Counted from the first letter of the stretch, positions 8,595 to 16,411 are shown. The stretch is 64,000 bases of DNA from Lachnospiraceae bacterium (GCA_024687125.1 JAILFA010000025.1:1-64000), one strand, 5' to 3'. Made by a program: numbers and translations. Notes: generated by a model from the sequence alone, not told the origin.

Positions 8595-8828
8595 GTGGAA
8601 GGTGTGATCGATCAGGTGCCGATGTTCGTTGTCGCGGATCTGTGCGCCGGAGGACAGCTTGAGGAAGCAAGGCTCTATACGCATGCCACTTTTGTCCCCG
8701 ATCTTACGCCGTACCGAAGGCCGCTGTTTCATTCGGCGCATCTGGAAATGGGAGATCCCGGTCTGCTCACAGGTGCCGTGAAGGAATTCCCCGCAGGCGT
8801 AGGATTTAAGAAGCAAGAGGAACTGTAA
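8595..8828 (+). CDS. Small hypothetical protein after the GTPase
   Basis: 77 residues, starting GTG at 8595 or, less likely, GTG at 8604, only a few bases after the GTPase stop; CAGGAG lies close upstream. It has no signal peptide or membrane segment and no motif I recognise. Composition (balanced hydrophobic and charged residues, one Cys, three His) is compatible with a real small protein encoded together with the metal GTPase, perhaps a continuation of the same operon. It might instead be a decayed tail of a longer gene. Confidence 0.4.
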   Translation: MEGVIDQVPMFVVADLCAGGQLEEARLYTHATFVPDLTPYRRPLFHSAHLEMGDPGLLTGAVKEFPAGVGFKKQEEL

Positions 8829-8834
8829 TGGCTG

Positions 8835-8857
8835 CCGGGGGGCCTTGTCTCCCCCGG
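8835..8857 (+). terminator. GC hairpin between GTPase operon and LytTR gene
   Basis: CCGGGGG (8835-8841), 9-base loop, CCCCCGG (8851-8857). No T-run follows, so it is at best a weak or Rho-assisted terminator or an mRNA-stabilising hairpin. Its position supports starting the LytTR gene at 8957 rather than reading the open frame from 8828 through it. Confidence 0.35.
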
Positions 8858-8956
8858 AATCACACCGTCGATTTCTGCAGGATACCGTATGTTTCTGCAA
8901 TGGGCATAAATGTTCAACGTGCGTTGACCGATATCGATCACGAAAGGATATTTATC

Positions 8957-9313
8957 ATGGCAGAAAAAGAACAGCACAGGGTTTCCTACGATTTTGTGGA
9001 AGGACCGGCGGCATTTGATCTTGCCGCACTGGTATATGTGGAGAGCAGACTTCACCGATGCCTCTTCCATTTCAGAAACGGAACTACTCTGAGCACTTAT
9101 CGAAAACTCGATGATGTAGAAAAGCTGCTTGCGGATGAGCGGATGCTGCGGATCCATAAGAGTTATCTGATCAATGTGACATACTGTATCAAGGTCAGCA
9201 ATTATTCACTGTGGCTGCAAGATGGACAGATCTTTTCAGTGCCGCGCGCAAGATATCATTACGTCAAGGAATGCTATATAAAATACTGTCTGGAAAAAGG
9301 GAGGGAAGCATGA
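8957..9313 (+). CDS. Stand-alone LytTR-domain transcriptional regulator
   Basis: 118 residues if started at the ATG 8957, which has AAAGGA (8943-8948) upstream. The frame is open back to 8828, but the extra 43 codons cross a GC hairpin and look non-coding. The protein is essentially one LytTR DNA-binding domain: the segment L-V-Y-V-E-S-R-L-H-R opens it, and L-A-D-E-R-M-L-R-I-H-K-S-Y-L-I-N-V is the hallmark helix-strand with conserved R-x-H-K-S-Y/F-x-V/I-N. There is no receiver domain. Its stop overlaps the next start, placing it in one operon with the BlaI and BlaR1 homologues. Confidence 0.8.
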   Translation: MAEKEQHRVSYDFVEGPAAFDLAALVYVESRLHRCLFHFRNGTTLSTYRKLDDVEKLLADERMLRIHKSYLINVTYCIKVSNYSLWLQDGQIFSVPRARYHYVKECYIKYCLEKGREA

Positions 9314-9732
9314 TGCATCAGGAACAGCGTATCCCAAGTGAGAGCGAATGGCAGATCATGGAGATCATCTGGCAGGAGGGAGACGGAATCACCTCCGCGG
9401 AGATCCTGCAGAAGCTCGAAGGACATACCGATATGACGGAACGCACCATCCGCGTGCTCTTATCAAGGCTCTGCGGAAAAGGGCTTCTGACCTCGACACC
9501 GGATGACAGGGACAGCCGGGTGCTGCATTATTATGCTGCGTGCGACCGGGATTTCTGTCTGGCGGAAAAGAGCCGCAGTTTTATTCAGCACTATTTCGGG
9601 GGGAATCAGGCCAGCGCGATCGCATCCTTCATCGGTTCGGAAAAACTCAGTGAGGAAGAGATCCGTATGCTGGAGGAACTTCTGAACGAGAAAGCGGGAA
9701 ACAATGCTGCCGGGAAAGAGAGCAGAAAATGA
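9310..9732 (+). CDS. blaI: BlaI/MecI-family transcriptional repressor
   Basis: 140 residues. The winged-helix N-terminus reads S-E-S-E-W-Q-I-M-E-I-I-W and continues with T-E-R-T-I-R-V-L-L-S-R-L, the recognition-helix region of BlaI/MecI/CopY repressors. The C-terminal helices (S-E-E-E-I-R-M-L-E-E-L) form the dimerisation part that the partner protease normally inactivates. ATG 9310 overlaps the LytTR stop (ATGATG) and follows GGGAGGG; the adjacent ATG 9313 is also possible. The gene overlaps the blaR1-like gene by 4 bases, the usual blaI-blaR1 arrangement. Confidence 0.85.
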   Translation: MMHQEQRIPSESEWQIMEIIWQEGDGITSAEILQKLEGHTDMTERTIRVLLSRLCGKGLLTSTPDDRDSRVLHYYAACDRDFCLAEKSRSFIQHYFGGNQASAIASFIGSEKLSEEEIRMLEELLNEKAGNNAAGKESRK

Positions 9733-11003
9733 CAGGGGTTTTAGAAATGATCAGGAATACCCACGAATTCCTGCGGGCCGCCGGAGATGTACTGCTGACG
9801 CTTTCGGCATACTGGAGCATTATTCTGATCCGCTGTACGCTTGCGTCTGCTCTGCTCATCGTGGCTGTGAGAATGCTGCGGCGCTTCATCCCTGATCGGT
9901 ATACCTGGCTGCGCTCCTGGTGCTGGTCGCTTCTGATACTTGCTCCTTTTTTCGGCAGGCTCCGTTTCTGGTATGATTCACCGATCGTACTGGGGGTTAC
10001 CGGATTTCTTTATGATCTTCTGGGGCAGCATCTTTTTCTTCGTGTGCTCTGGCCCGGGATCAGTACCTGTCTGATCGTGCGGTATCTGCTCAGAGCACGG
10101 CATCTGCGGAAGGAGATCGATGCCCTGCCGCAGCAGGAATTTGCCGGCGTGACCGTTTCCGTAACACCGCTTAGTGTATCTCCTTTTTCCGCGGGACTCA
10201 TGAAACCCCGGATCGTCATCCCGAAGAAGCATCTGGAAGTCATGGATGATCGTGAACTGGAAAACATCATCATGCATGAGCGCACCCATATCCGGCTGGG
10301 ACATCTGTGGATCCTCGCGCTTTGGCAGCTTCTGTGCGCACTGCTGTTTCCGGATTTTCTGCTGTTCCTGTCGGGGAAATACCTCAGGGAGGACATGGAG
10401 GCACTCTGCGACCGTGTGACTATGAAGCATACGCAGATGTCAGCAGTCGCATACGGCAGTCTGATCCTCCGGTCACATCGATCCGCGGCGGACGATCACT
10501 CCCTTTCACCCGTGACGCTTTCCGGTGAAAAGACCTATGAAGAGGCCAGGAGAAGGATCCTTCGTATCTGCGCTTTTAAGCCCTATCGCGTCATAAACTG
10601 CATCCTCCTTGGAGTGTGCTGTATTTCCATCGTGGGCGGGACGCTTGCCTTGATCCGGCAGGCGTCCTATCCGAGATGGTCAGGTATCTCCAATATTTCG
10701 ATCGTCGATAAAGACAGTCATATACAGGGATTCTACGACGAAGATGCAATACAAAGCGCTGTTTCCTGGGATCACGAGAAGTTGGTGATCCACAGAAGCG
10801 CATTTGAACGACTGTGCGCCGCATATCCGGGAGATGTCGATACGGAGCATTTCTGGATATGCTTTGACGGGTTTTATAAACTGCCGGGGATCGGCGGAGG
10901 AGGACAGCTGGTCGAGGTGGATCTCTCCGGCGGCGAGGAGGATCTGATCATTCCCTATGAGTGGACGACAGACTTCTGGACGGAGTTTTTCAGGTACATC
11001 TGA
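9729..11003 (+). CDS. blaR1: BlaR1/MecR1-family M56 membrane metalloprotease sensor
   Basis: 424 residues, start in the ATGA overlap with blaI. Several membrane segments surround a cytoplasmic zinc-protease loop with H-E-R-T-H (His183, Glu184, His187) followed by an E-D-M-E-A-L-C-D region supplying the third ligand, as in peptidase family M56. A last membrane segment near residue 290 leads to an extracellular domain of about 120 residues. That domain is much shorter than the penicillin-binding sensor of BlaR1 and lacks S-x-x-K, so the signal is probably not a beta-lactam. Expected role: cleave BlaI on sensing. Targets may include the two genes downstream. Confidence 0.8.
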   Translation: MTGVLEMIRNTHEFLRAAGDVLLTLSAYWSIILIRCTLASALLIVAVRMLRRFIPDRYTWLRSWCWSLLILAPFFGRLRFWYDSPIVLGVTGFLYDLLGQHLFLRVLWPGISTCLIVRYLLRARHLRKEIDALPQQEFAGVTVSVTPLSVSPFSAGLMKPRIVIPKKHLEVMDDRELENIIMHERTHIRLGHLWILALWQLLCALLFPDFLLFLSGKYLREDMEALCDRVTMKHTQMSAVAYGSLILRSHRSAADDHSLSPVTLSGEKTYEEARRRILRICAFKPYRVINCILLGVCCISIVGGTLALIRQASYPRWSGISNISIVDKDSHIQGFYDEDAIQSAVSWDHEKLVIHRSAFERLCAAYPGDVDTEHFWICFDGFYKLPGIGGGGQLVEVDLSGGEEDLIIPYEWTTDFWTEFFRYI

Positions 11004-11013
11004 GGAGGCATCT

Positions 11014-11973
11014 ATGATCGGCATTGCACATAAGGCAGAAACCCTGTCGGGTTTCTTTGATGTCTCAAAGCCGACGGGCTCCCACGAACTGCGTTCGTGG
11101 GCAACAGTTGAAAGAAGTGTAGAGATCAGCGGAAGGCAGAAACGGACAGTCACCCGCTTTTACAGCGCACAGGGCGATGTCACCGCTTCCATGAGTGTTA
11201 CGCAGCCGTACAAAAAGAAATCCGGACTGGCGAAAAAGCCGCCGTACAATTACAAACAGCTTTCTTCCCAGCTGATGCGAGCACAGAACTCGAGTGCTGT
11301 TTCTCAGGTCCTGATAAAGATGCGGAATAAACGGGCACAGCTCATTTCAGCGAAACGCGACGGTTCCTATGATGAGACAGAACTCGCACTGGCCATCATT
11401 CATGCGGAAGCGATCGAACAGGTCGCGAAAAAGAGGAAGAAAAACCTCGAAATGGAGGAAAAAGCGGAGCTCATGCAGGAAAATGAGGAATACGAGGAGC
11501 AGCTGGAGGAGGCTGCGGATCCGCTTGGCCTGTTTGGCGGGGAAGATGAGAATTCGCGAAAGCTCTCCGAGGAGGAGATGGAGCAGATCCTTTCCGATCT
11601 GGAGGAGGAAATGGACGAGCTCATGAAGGAGATGGAAGAAAACGCAGAACTGGATGAGGCGCTTGACGAGATGACGGAGGTACTCTCCGGCGACATGTCT
11701 CCCGAGGACCTGGAAGAGATGAAGAAAAAGCATCGCGCGGCGGAACAGCGGGATATCATCAAGGCGGATATGAAATATCTGAAGGCACTTTTTGATAAGC
11801 TTTCGCGAGAAAGGGAACATGCAGCCTCCTCATCCGGAGGTTTGTCTTCGCCGACATCTTCATTCACGATGGCCACAGCAGACGCACCGTTATTGACCGC
11901 TTCATCTCCGACAGCGCCGGCGACCGTCGCAGTACCATCTCCGGAGGGACAGATGATAGACATCTCGGTTTGA
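11014..11973 (+). CDS. Charged coiled-coil protein of unknown function carrying a palindromic insertion
   Basis: 319 residues starting at ATG 11014, with TGAGGAGG directly upstream; the open frame extends back to 10957 inside blaR1 but that part is not needed. The first 40 residues contain the peptide from a palindromic repeat (T-G-S-H-E-L-R-S-W-A). Residues about 75-135 form a conserved-looking helical region (Y-N-Y-K-Q-L-S-S-Q-L ...). Residues 140-260 are strongly Glu/Met/Lys-rich coiled coil, and the last 40 are Ser/Thr/Ala/Pro-rich and probably disordered. No signal peptide. Ten bases after blaR1, so likely in the same transcript. Function unknown. Confidence 0.65.
   Translation: MIGIAHKAETLSGFFDVSKPTGSHELRSWATVERSVEISGRQKRTVTRFYSAQGDVTASMSVTQPYKKKSGLAKKPPYNYKQLSSQLMRAQNSSAVSQVLIKMRNKRAQLISAKRDGSYDETELALAIIHAEAIEQVAKKRKKNLEMEEKAELMQENEEYEEQLEEAADPLGLFGGEDENSRKLSEEEMEQILSDLEEEMDELMKEMEENAELDEALDEMTEVLSGDMSPEDLEEMKKKHRAAEQRDIIKADMKYLKALFDKLSREREHAASSSGGLSSPTSSFTMATADAPLLTASSPTAPATVAVPSPEGQMIDISV
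11037..11110 (+). repeat. In-frame palindromic element, copy 2, with satellite hairpins
   Basis: The part shared with copy 1 runs from TCAAAGCCG (11065) through ACGGGCTCCC to the perfect 9-bp hairpin CCCACGAAC (11081-11089), TGC, GTTCGTGGG (11093-11101). Immediately upstream are two more perfect hairpins, AGAAACCC-TGTC-GGGTTTCT (11037-11056) and CTTTGA-TGTC-TCAAAG (11055-11070), and CAAC-A-GTTG follows at 11102-11110. All of this is coding sequence near the start of the 11014 gene. Confidence 0.7.
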
Positions 11974-12033
11974 AATGAACGTAAAGATAGCAAAGGAAAA
12001 GGATTTCATAGAAAAGCAAAGGAGGGCAACGCT

Positions 12034-12567
12034 ATGGCTATTTCAAATGTAATGTCAAGATCACTTGTGTCCGCAGGCAGTTCCATCAAAATGGTGCGGA
12101 CACAGAACGCAGTCAAAAAACAGATGGAGGGACATGCCGGTGTATTGAAAGCCGAGATCAAGCTGGATAAGGGCAAGTCTCCGGAGAAGGAAAAGGAACT
12201 CGAAGAGACCGAGAAGAAAGCCGCCGAAGTAAACGAATCTACGATGAAAGCGCTCTCCGAGCTGAACAGCGATCTGAAGGAAGCCGCAAAAGAAGATCTG
12301 GCGGAAACGAGAGCGGAGAAAGCTGCAGAAAAGAAAAAGGCGGAAAAAGCAGCTGAGAAAAAGAAGGCGGAAAAGGAGAAAGAGGAAGAAGCACGCAGAG
12401 TGAGCACAGACGAGACAGCTGAAAAGACGGATGAAACAGCAGTCAAAAAAACAGATGAGACGACAGCAGCTGCGGAAGGTGCCGCCATCAACATTGTTTC
12501 TGAGGGGATCACGCCGAGCTTCAAGGCGGGAAGTTCCGTCGGAGTGAAGGTGGATCTGAAAGCATAA
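12034..12567 (+). CDS. Lysine/glutamate-rich helical protein of unknown function
   Basis: 177 residues, strong ribosome site AAAGGAGGG (12019-12027). The N-terminal 50 residues are mixed (M-A-I-S-N-V-M-S-R-S-L). Residues 50-120 consist of Ala/Glu/Lys repeats, with K-A-E-K-A-A-E-K-K repeated, predicted as one long charged helix. A Thr/Glu-rich stretch and a short hydrophobic beta-like tail (V-G-V-K-V-D-L-K-A) end it. No signal peptide. It follows the coiled-coil gene at 11014 by 60 bases and may act with it. Function not recognised. Confidence 0.6.
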   Translation: MAISNVMSRSLVSAGSSIKMVRTQNAVKKQMEGHAGVLKAEIKLDKGKSPEKEKELEETEKKAAEVNESTMKALSELNSDLKEAAKEDLAETRAEKAAEKKKAEKAAEKKKAEKEKEEEARRVSTDETAEKTDETAVKKTDETTAAAEGAAINIVSEGITPSFKAGSSVGVKVDLKA

Positions 12568-12589
12568 TGTCTGACAGATAAATATATTG

Positions 12590-12686
12590 CGACAGGAGAT
12601 CAACGGAGCGCCCTCTCGCCCATGATGCCCGGTACGATCATCCCGCCGAGAAAAGGGTGCGAGGACGCTCTGAAGATCCTCTGTCG
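12590..12686 (+). ncRNA. Candidate structured RNA (long imperfect stem-loop)
   Basis: The 213-base gap between two genes folds on itself over 97 bases. Outer helix: 12590-12601 pairs with 12675-12686 (12 positions, one wobble, one mismatch). Middle helix: 12605-12610 with 12666-12671, then 12612-12615 with 12661-12664, one mismatch between. Inner helix: 12617-12621 with 12655-12659. Apical helix: ATGAT 12622-12626 with ATCAT 12637-12641. No T-run follows, so it is not a simple terminator. I do not find the SRP RNA loop or any tRNA feature. Strand is uncertain because the fold is symmetric. Confidence 0.45.
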
Positions 12687-12780
12687 ACGATAGTGCCATT
12701 TATGTGAATCTGATATCTTTTGTGTTATCATGATATAGATACCCGATATGTTCCCTGTGCAAAAATGAAGGGCTCGAATA

Positions 12781-14523
12781 ATGGATCATCCATCCGCTGT
12801 CAGCCTGCTGCAGCCCGCCGGAGAAGATTTTGAATACCGTATCCTGCCGGATCATGTGATGCATGATCTTGGTTTTGATGCGTTTTTCACGGAGATATCA
12901 AGCGACGACGCGGAACGCCGTCTGATCATGAATGTGCTTTCAAAGATCTGTCCCGATCCGTCTGTTGCGAGCTACCGCCGGCAGATCTTCGGGGATATCT
13001 GCCGGTTGCCTGAGCTGAGAAAGACCATGCTGGAACTGTTCGACAGGATACAGTTCATGAAGGATTTTTCCGGCATGCACAGGACCACCGATGAAGAGCT
13101 GGGGCTCTGGCATCTGTTCAATCGTCTCGAAGACCTGGACAGCTACATCAAGATCGTGGAAACCATGCGGGACTGCCTTTCCGATGAGAGGATCACCTCT
13201 AAGGGACTGAAAGCGCTGAGAGATCATATCACCGGTCTTTACGAGGATGCCTGTTTCGCCGAAATGAAAAAAGACATCGATGAGCTGAAAACGGAAGCCG
13301 CCGATGTAAAGAGCGTTACTCTCGGCGTAAATGTCAACGAGCGATTCGAAGCCGTCAGTATCGGACTGGTTTCCGTCAACAAAAAGCCCTTTAAAAAGTC
13401 CGGCATCGTCAGCAATTTTGCCGATGCGATCGCATCCAAAGACAGGATCCGCGACACCGCGGACTGGGACGGTGATCTGCACTATCAGCTGATCGATCAG
13501 GAAGAAAAAAGCGGTCTCTTCGACTATATGAAGAAGAACCTGATGAAAACCGAGGTAAGTCTGCTTGCTGCAAAAACTGCCTCCAATACGGGAGTCGGAG
13601 CAGGTTCCACGGTTGTCAGTACGATGGACGGCGCCATGGTAAACAGTACATTTTATCTGGATACCGTGGTGAACAAGATGCTCAGTACGCTGGTGAAGAA
13701 GCTGAGGGACACGCTTACCAGGTACGCGGATATCGCGATCATGGATATCTCCGGACTGGTGCCGGAATTCATATATTACATAAGATGTGCTGAATTTATC
13801 GGACGTCTGAAGGAAAAGGGCTGCGCTTTCTGTGAGCCGCAGCCGGTCAGCGAAGGCGATATCTCCATGGAGGCACAGGGCTTCTACAACATAAAGCTGG
13901 CATTGACGATGGAGAATGCCGGCGAGATCGTTCCCAATGATCTTTTCTTTGATCGAGAGCACAGCGTCTATATCCTCACCGGCGCAAACCGAGGCGGGAA
14001 GACCACGATCACACAGGCAGTCGGTCAGCTCTTTGTGCTGGCGCAGGGAGGCCTTTCTGTTCCTGCCGGGAGCTTTCGGTATGTCCCCTGCGACTGTATC
14101 TACACGCACTTTCCTGCGGATGAGGACAAGACAATGGATCTGGGAAGGCTGGGAGAGGAGTGCGTTCGTTTTAAGGAGATCTTCTCTCAGTGCACCGGCA
14201 GGAGTCTTCTGCTGTTGAACGAAACTTTTTCTACAACGTCCTTTGAGGAGGGCTACTATATCGCAAGAGATTCCGTAAAAGCACTTCTTACGAAAGGTGT
14301 GAGGACAGTCTACAATACCCATATGCACAAGCTGGGAGAGGATGCAGAGGAACTCTCCCGTGAAAGCTCCGGCGCGGGCGCCGCTTCTCTGGTCATGAGG
14401 ACTGAGGAGGGCAGGCGTTCCTTCAGGGTGACCCTGGCGAAACCGGAGGGATCATCCTATGCCAGGGATATCGCCGAGAAATACGGCGTAACCTACAAAA
14501 TGCTCGTTGGCGGATCCGAGTGA
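12781..14523 (+). CDS. MutS-like ATPase (domain V type) with altered Walker B
   Basis: 580 residues. The N-terminal 380 residues are helical, like the lever/clamp region of MutS relatives; mismatch-recognition domain I is missing. The ATPase has Walker A L-T-G-A-N-R-G-G-K-T-T near residue 405, then L-A-Q-G-G-L-S-V-P-A as in MutS. The Walker B position reads L-L-L-L-N-E-T-F-S-T-T near 477, with Asn in place of the usual Asp of D-E. A late Y-N-T-H-M-H corresponds to the switch His. Such short MutS-like proteins are not mismatch-repair MutS; a role in DNA or RNA structure handling is only inferred. The ribosome site is weak. Confidence 0.75.
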   Translation: MDHPSAVSLLQPAGEDFEYRILPDHVMHDLGFDAFFTEISSDDAERRLIMNVLSKICPDPSVASYRRQIFGDICRLPELRKTMLELFDRIQFMKDFSGMHRTTDEELGLWHLFNRLEDLDSYIKIVETMRDCLSDERITSKGLKALRDHITGLYEDACFAEMKKDIDELKTEAADVKSVTLGVNVNERFEAVSIGLVSVNKKPFKKSGIVSNFADAIASKDRIRDTADWDGDLHYQLIDQEEKSGLFDYMKKNLMKTEVSLLAAKTASNTGVGAGSTVVSTMDGAMVNSTFYLDTVVNKMLSTLVKKLRDTLTRYADIAIMDISGLVPEFIYYIRCAEFIGRLKEKGCAFCEPQPVSEGDISMEAQGFYNIKLALTMENAGEIVPNDLFFDREHSVYILTGANRGGKTTITQAVGQLFVLAQGGLSVPAGSFRYVPCDCIYTHFPADEDKTMDLGRLGEECVRFKEIFSQCTGRSLLLLNETFSTTSFEEGYYIARDSVKALLTKGVRTVYNTHMHKLGEDAEELSRESSGAGAASLVMRTEEGRRSFRVTLAKPEGSSYARDIAEKYGVTYKMLVGGSE

Positions 14524-14558
14524 TCCTTTACTGTTTATGTCTAAGGAGTTGAAAAGAG

Positions 14559-15299
14559 ATGAGTCAGCCGAAGAACCCCGCGATGATCCTCTTTGATTAC
14601 GGCGGAACGATCCTGCATGAACCGGATATTGACTTCCTGCGCTCGGAGCAGGTGATCTTTCGTCACGTGATAAGCAACCCGCATCATCATACCGCGGAGG
14701 AACTGAATGACTGGGAAAACAAAAGATTTCAATCTCTGCAGCCGGTCCGCGATCTTGATGCGGAACTGACGGAGATGCAGCTTCTGCGGCTGAAATACGA
14801 ACTGTTTGACATCAAACTGGATATTTCCTACGAGGAGGCGGAATGGCTCAAATGGTCCGAGGCCTGTCCCTTGACGGAGCGCTGCCGCAGCACCCATATC
14901 GAAGAACTCCTGCGGTTCCTTCATGAAAATGGGATCCGAACCGGTGTGATCAGTAACATTGGCTGGTCCGGCGCCGCTCTCAGCAGAAGGATTCAGATCC
15001 TCTTACCGGACAATCATTTTGAATTCATACTGGCATCCAGTGATTACGGCATCCGTAAGCCGGACCGGATGCTGTTTCAGGTCGCGCTTATGAAAGCAGG
15101 GCTTGAACCCGGGGATGTGTGGTACTGCGGGGATACCTTTGATAAGGACGTCGTCGGTGCTCACGCGTCAGGGATCTTTCCTGTGTACTACCAGCCTTTC
15201 CATGCAGCGGACGATACACCGACGGCTCCTCCGCAGACAGATTTTCCGTATCTGACGATCCGCGACTGGCAGGAACTGATCGATCAGATCAGGGGGTAA
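14559..15299 (+). CDS. HAD-superfamily hydrolase
   Basis: 246 residues of the HAD subfamily IA type. Motif I is F-D-Y-G-G-T near residue 11 (nucleophile Asp, with Tyr-Gly replacing the common acid/base Asp), motif II V-I-S-N near 130, motif III K-P-D near 168 and motif IV C-G-D-T-F-D-K-D near 190. A helical cap lies between residues 20 and 110. Probably a small-molecule phosphatase, though loss of the second Asp in motif I could lower phosphatase activity or indicate another C-X hydrolysis. It lies 35 bases after the MutS-like gene with AAGGAG upstream, so possibly co-transcribed. Confidence 0.8.
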   Translation: MSQPKNPAMILFDYGGTILHEPDIDFLRSEQVIFRHVISNPHHHTAEELNDWENKRFQSLQPVRDLDAELTEMQLLRLKYELFDIKLDISYEEAEWLKWSEACPLTERCRSTHIEELLRFLHENGIRTGVISNIGWSGAALSRRIQILLPDNHFEFILASSDYGIRKPDRMLFQVALMKAGLEPGDVWYCGDTFDKDVVGAHASGIFPVYYQPFHAADDTPTAPPQTDFPYLTIRDWQELIDQIRG

Positions 15300-15904
15300 T
15301 GATCATGTTGCAGCGATCCCTTTGCCACGCTGCACCAGAGCATATGTGTTCTTTCATCTGTGATCCAGTTCCTGATCCATTCTGGAGCTGTTCACTGCGG
15401 GAGCGTTCTTTACTCGATGATATGCGTTTTTCCGAACGAAGTATCCACGCAGACATCCTTCCACGGCGTCTGCAGCCTTGAAAGCTGTCTGCGAATGCCC
15501 CTGCGATGGGATTGGGCATATATCCGGCTGCGTTTTCGGTATTTTGTATGCCTTTTTCTGACTGCTTCTGGTCGGGAGTTGATCATTACTCCGATAAATC
15601 GGGCGAAAATGGCATATTTATATGCTTTTTCTGACCTGAAACGGTTCCTGCTCAGCGGAATCCTGTTGCGCAAAGAGGTAAAAGGCATATAAATTTCATA
15701 AAATCGTCAGATATATAGGAGCAGCACCCGCGGTAACTTCTCAGTTCGCAATAAATAAGCATATATATGGAGCGATTATGTCTTGATTATATGCTTTTGG
15801 TCAGCAATCCCTGATATTTCAAACAATCATAGTCAAAGGTGCATTATAACAGGTTTGCCTCAGGTTATCTGCGATTCTGCCTGCAATTCTGTTCTGCCGG
15901 AAAT
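15300..15904 (+). other. Long AT-rich intergenic region with repeated TATGC/GCATA boxes
   Basis: No convincing gene in about 600 bases. From 15516 on it becomes AT-rich and holds several GCATATA-type boxes in both orientations, for example the palindrome GCATAT-TT-ATATGC (15613-15626). Three imperfect copies of TATGC(C)TTTT...TCTGAC/GTCAG begin at 15547, 15621 and 15790. A CCGATAAATCGG palindrome lies near 15592. The open frame on the minus strand at 15410-15688 is Arg-rich and looks like repeat translation rather than a gene. Confidence 0.4.
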
Positions 15905-15934
15905 TTGACAACGAGCGACCCCCTTTGATACGAT
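15905..15934 (+). promoter_or_regulatory. Sigma-70-type promoter for the 15988 gene
   Basis: TTGACA (15905-15910), 18-base spacer, TACGAT (15929-15934). The start codon follows about 54 bases later behind a GGGAGAGGG ribosome site. Confidence 0.6.
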
Positions 15935-15987
15935 GAAATTTAAGCTTCAGGAGCTTTTTATGTGAGAAAAACAGATGGGAGAGGGAT

Positions 15988-16410
15988 ATGAAAAAGCATA
16001 AGACAGCACGGAAGTTTTCTCTTGCATTGGCCGCATTCCTGATCGTTGCCACACCGTTTACGACCATGGGGTCTGTCACCGCTTATGCGGTGGAGAGTGC
16101 GGCGGTTGCTGAAATCGCACAGATACTGCCGGGGAGGCTGTCGGTCAGTTCTCCTCATTACAGGATCATTACGGAGCCGCTGAAGGTCAATTCCCGGAAT
16201 AATCCCGCGGTTCAGGACGAAACCACTGCTGAAGAGGATGCCTCAGCCGATGATACGGCCGATGATACAGAGGGCGATACAGCTGATGATACAGCACGCG
16301 ATGAAACGGAGGGTACAGAAGGCGGTGACATCGAGATCATCGGGGTCGACGCGCAGACGGAGGAATCCTCCGATTCTGTACCGGAAGCGCCTGCTGAGGA
16401 TGCGGTCTGA
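15988..16410 (+). CDS. Secreted acidic low-complexity protein
   Basis: 140 residues with a clear signal peptide: M-K-K-H-K-T-A-R-K, a hydrophobic core to about residue 30, and an A-Y-A-V-type cleavage region near 35. The mature part has a short ordered stretch (A-E-I-A-Q-I-L-P-G-R-L) and then an Asp/Glu/Thr/Ala-rich tail with a repeated D-D-T-A/D-D-T-E pattern. No sorting motif, transmembrane anchor or catalytic site is seen. Possibly a surface or matrix-associated spacer, or the truncated front of a longer exported protein, since the tail ends abruptly at the start of the next (broken) gene. Confidence 0.65.
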   Translation: MKKHKTARKFSLALAAFLIVATPFTTMGSVTAYAVESAAVAEIAQILPGRLSVSSPHYRIITEPLKVNSRNNPAVQDETTAEEDASADDTADDTEGDTADDTARDETEGTEGGDIEIIGVDAQTEESSDSVPEAPAEDAV

Positions 16411-16411
16411 G

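Noticed and set aside
8828-8956. N-terminal extension of the LytTR protein
   Set aside because: It would cross a GC hairpin and adds 43 residues without domain character; ATG 8957 has a proper ribosome site.
12590-12686. SRP RNA (ffs) or 6S RNA
   Set aside because: The conserved GGAAGG/AGCAGCC loop of SRP RNA and the central bubble arrangement of 6S are not visible.
15410-15688. 92-codon minus-strand ORF in the long intergenic region
   Set aside because: Arg/Ser/Lys-rich translation across repeated boxes, no ribosome site, no family resemblance.
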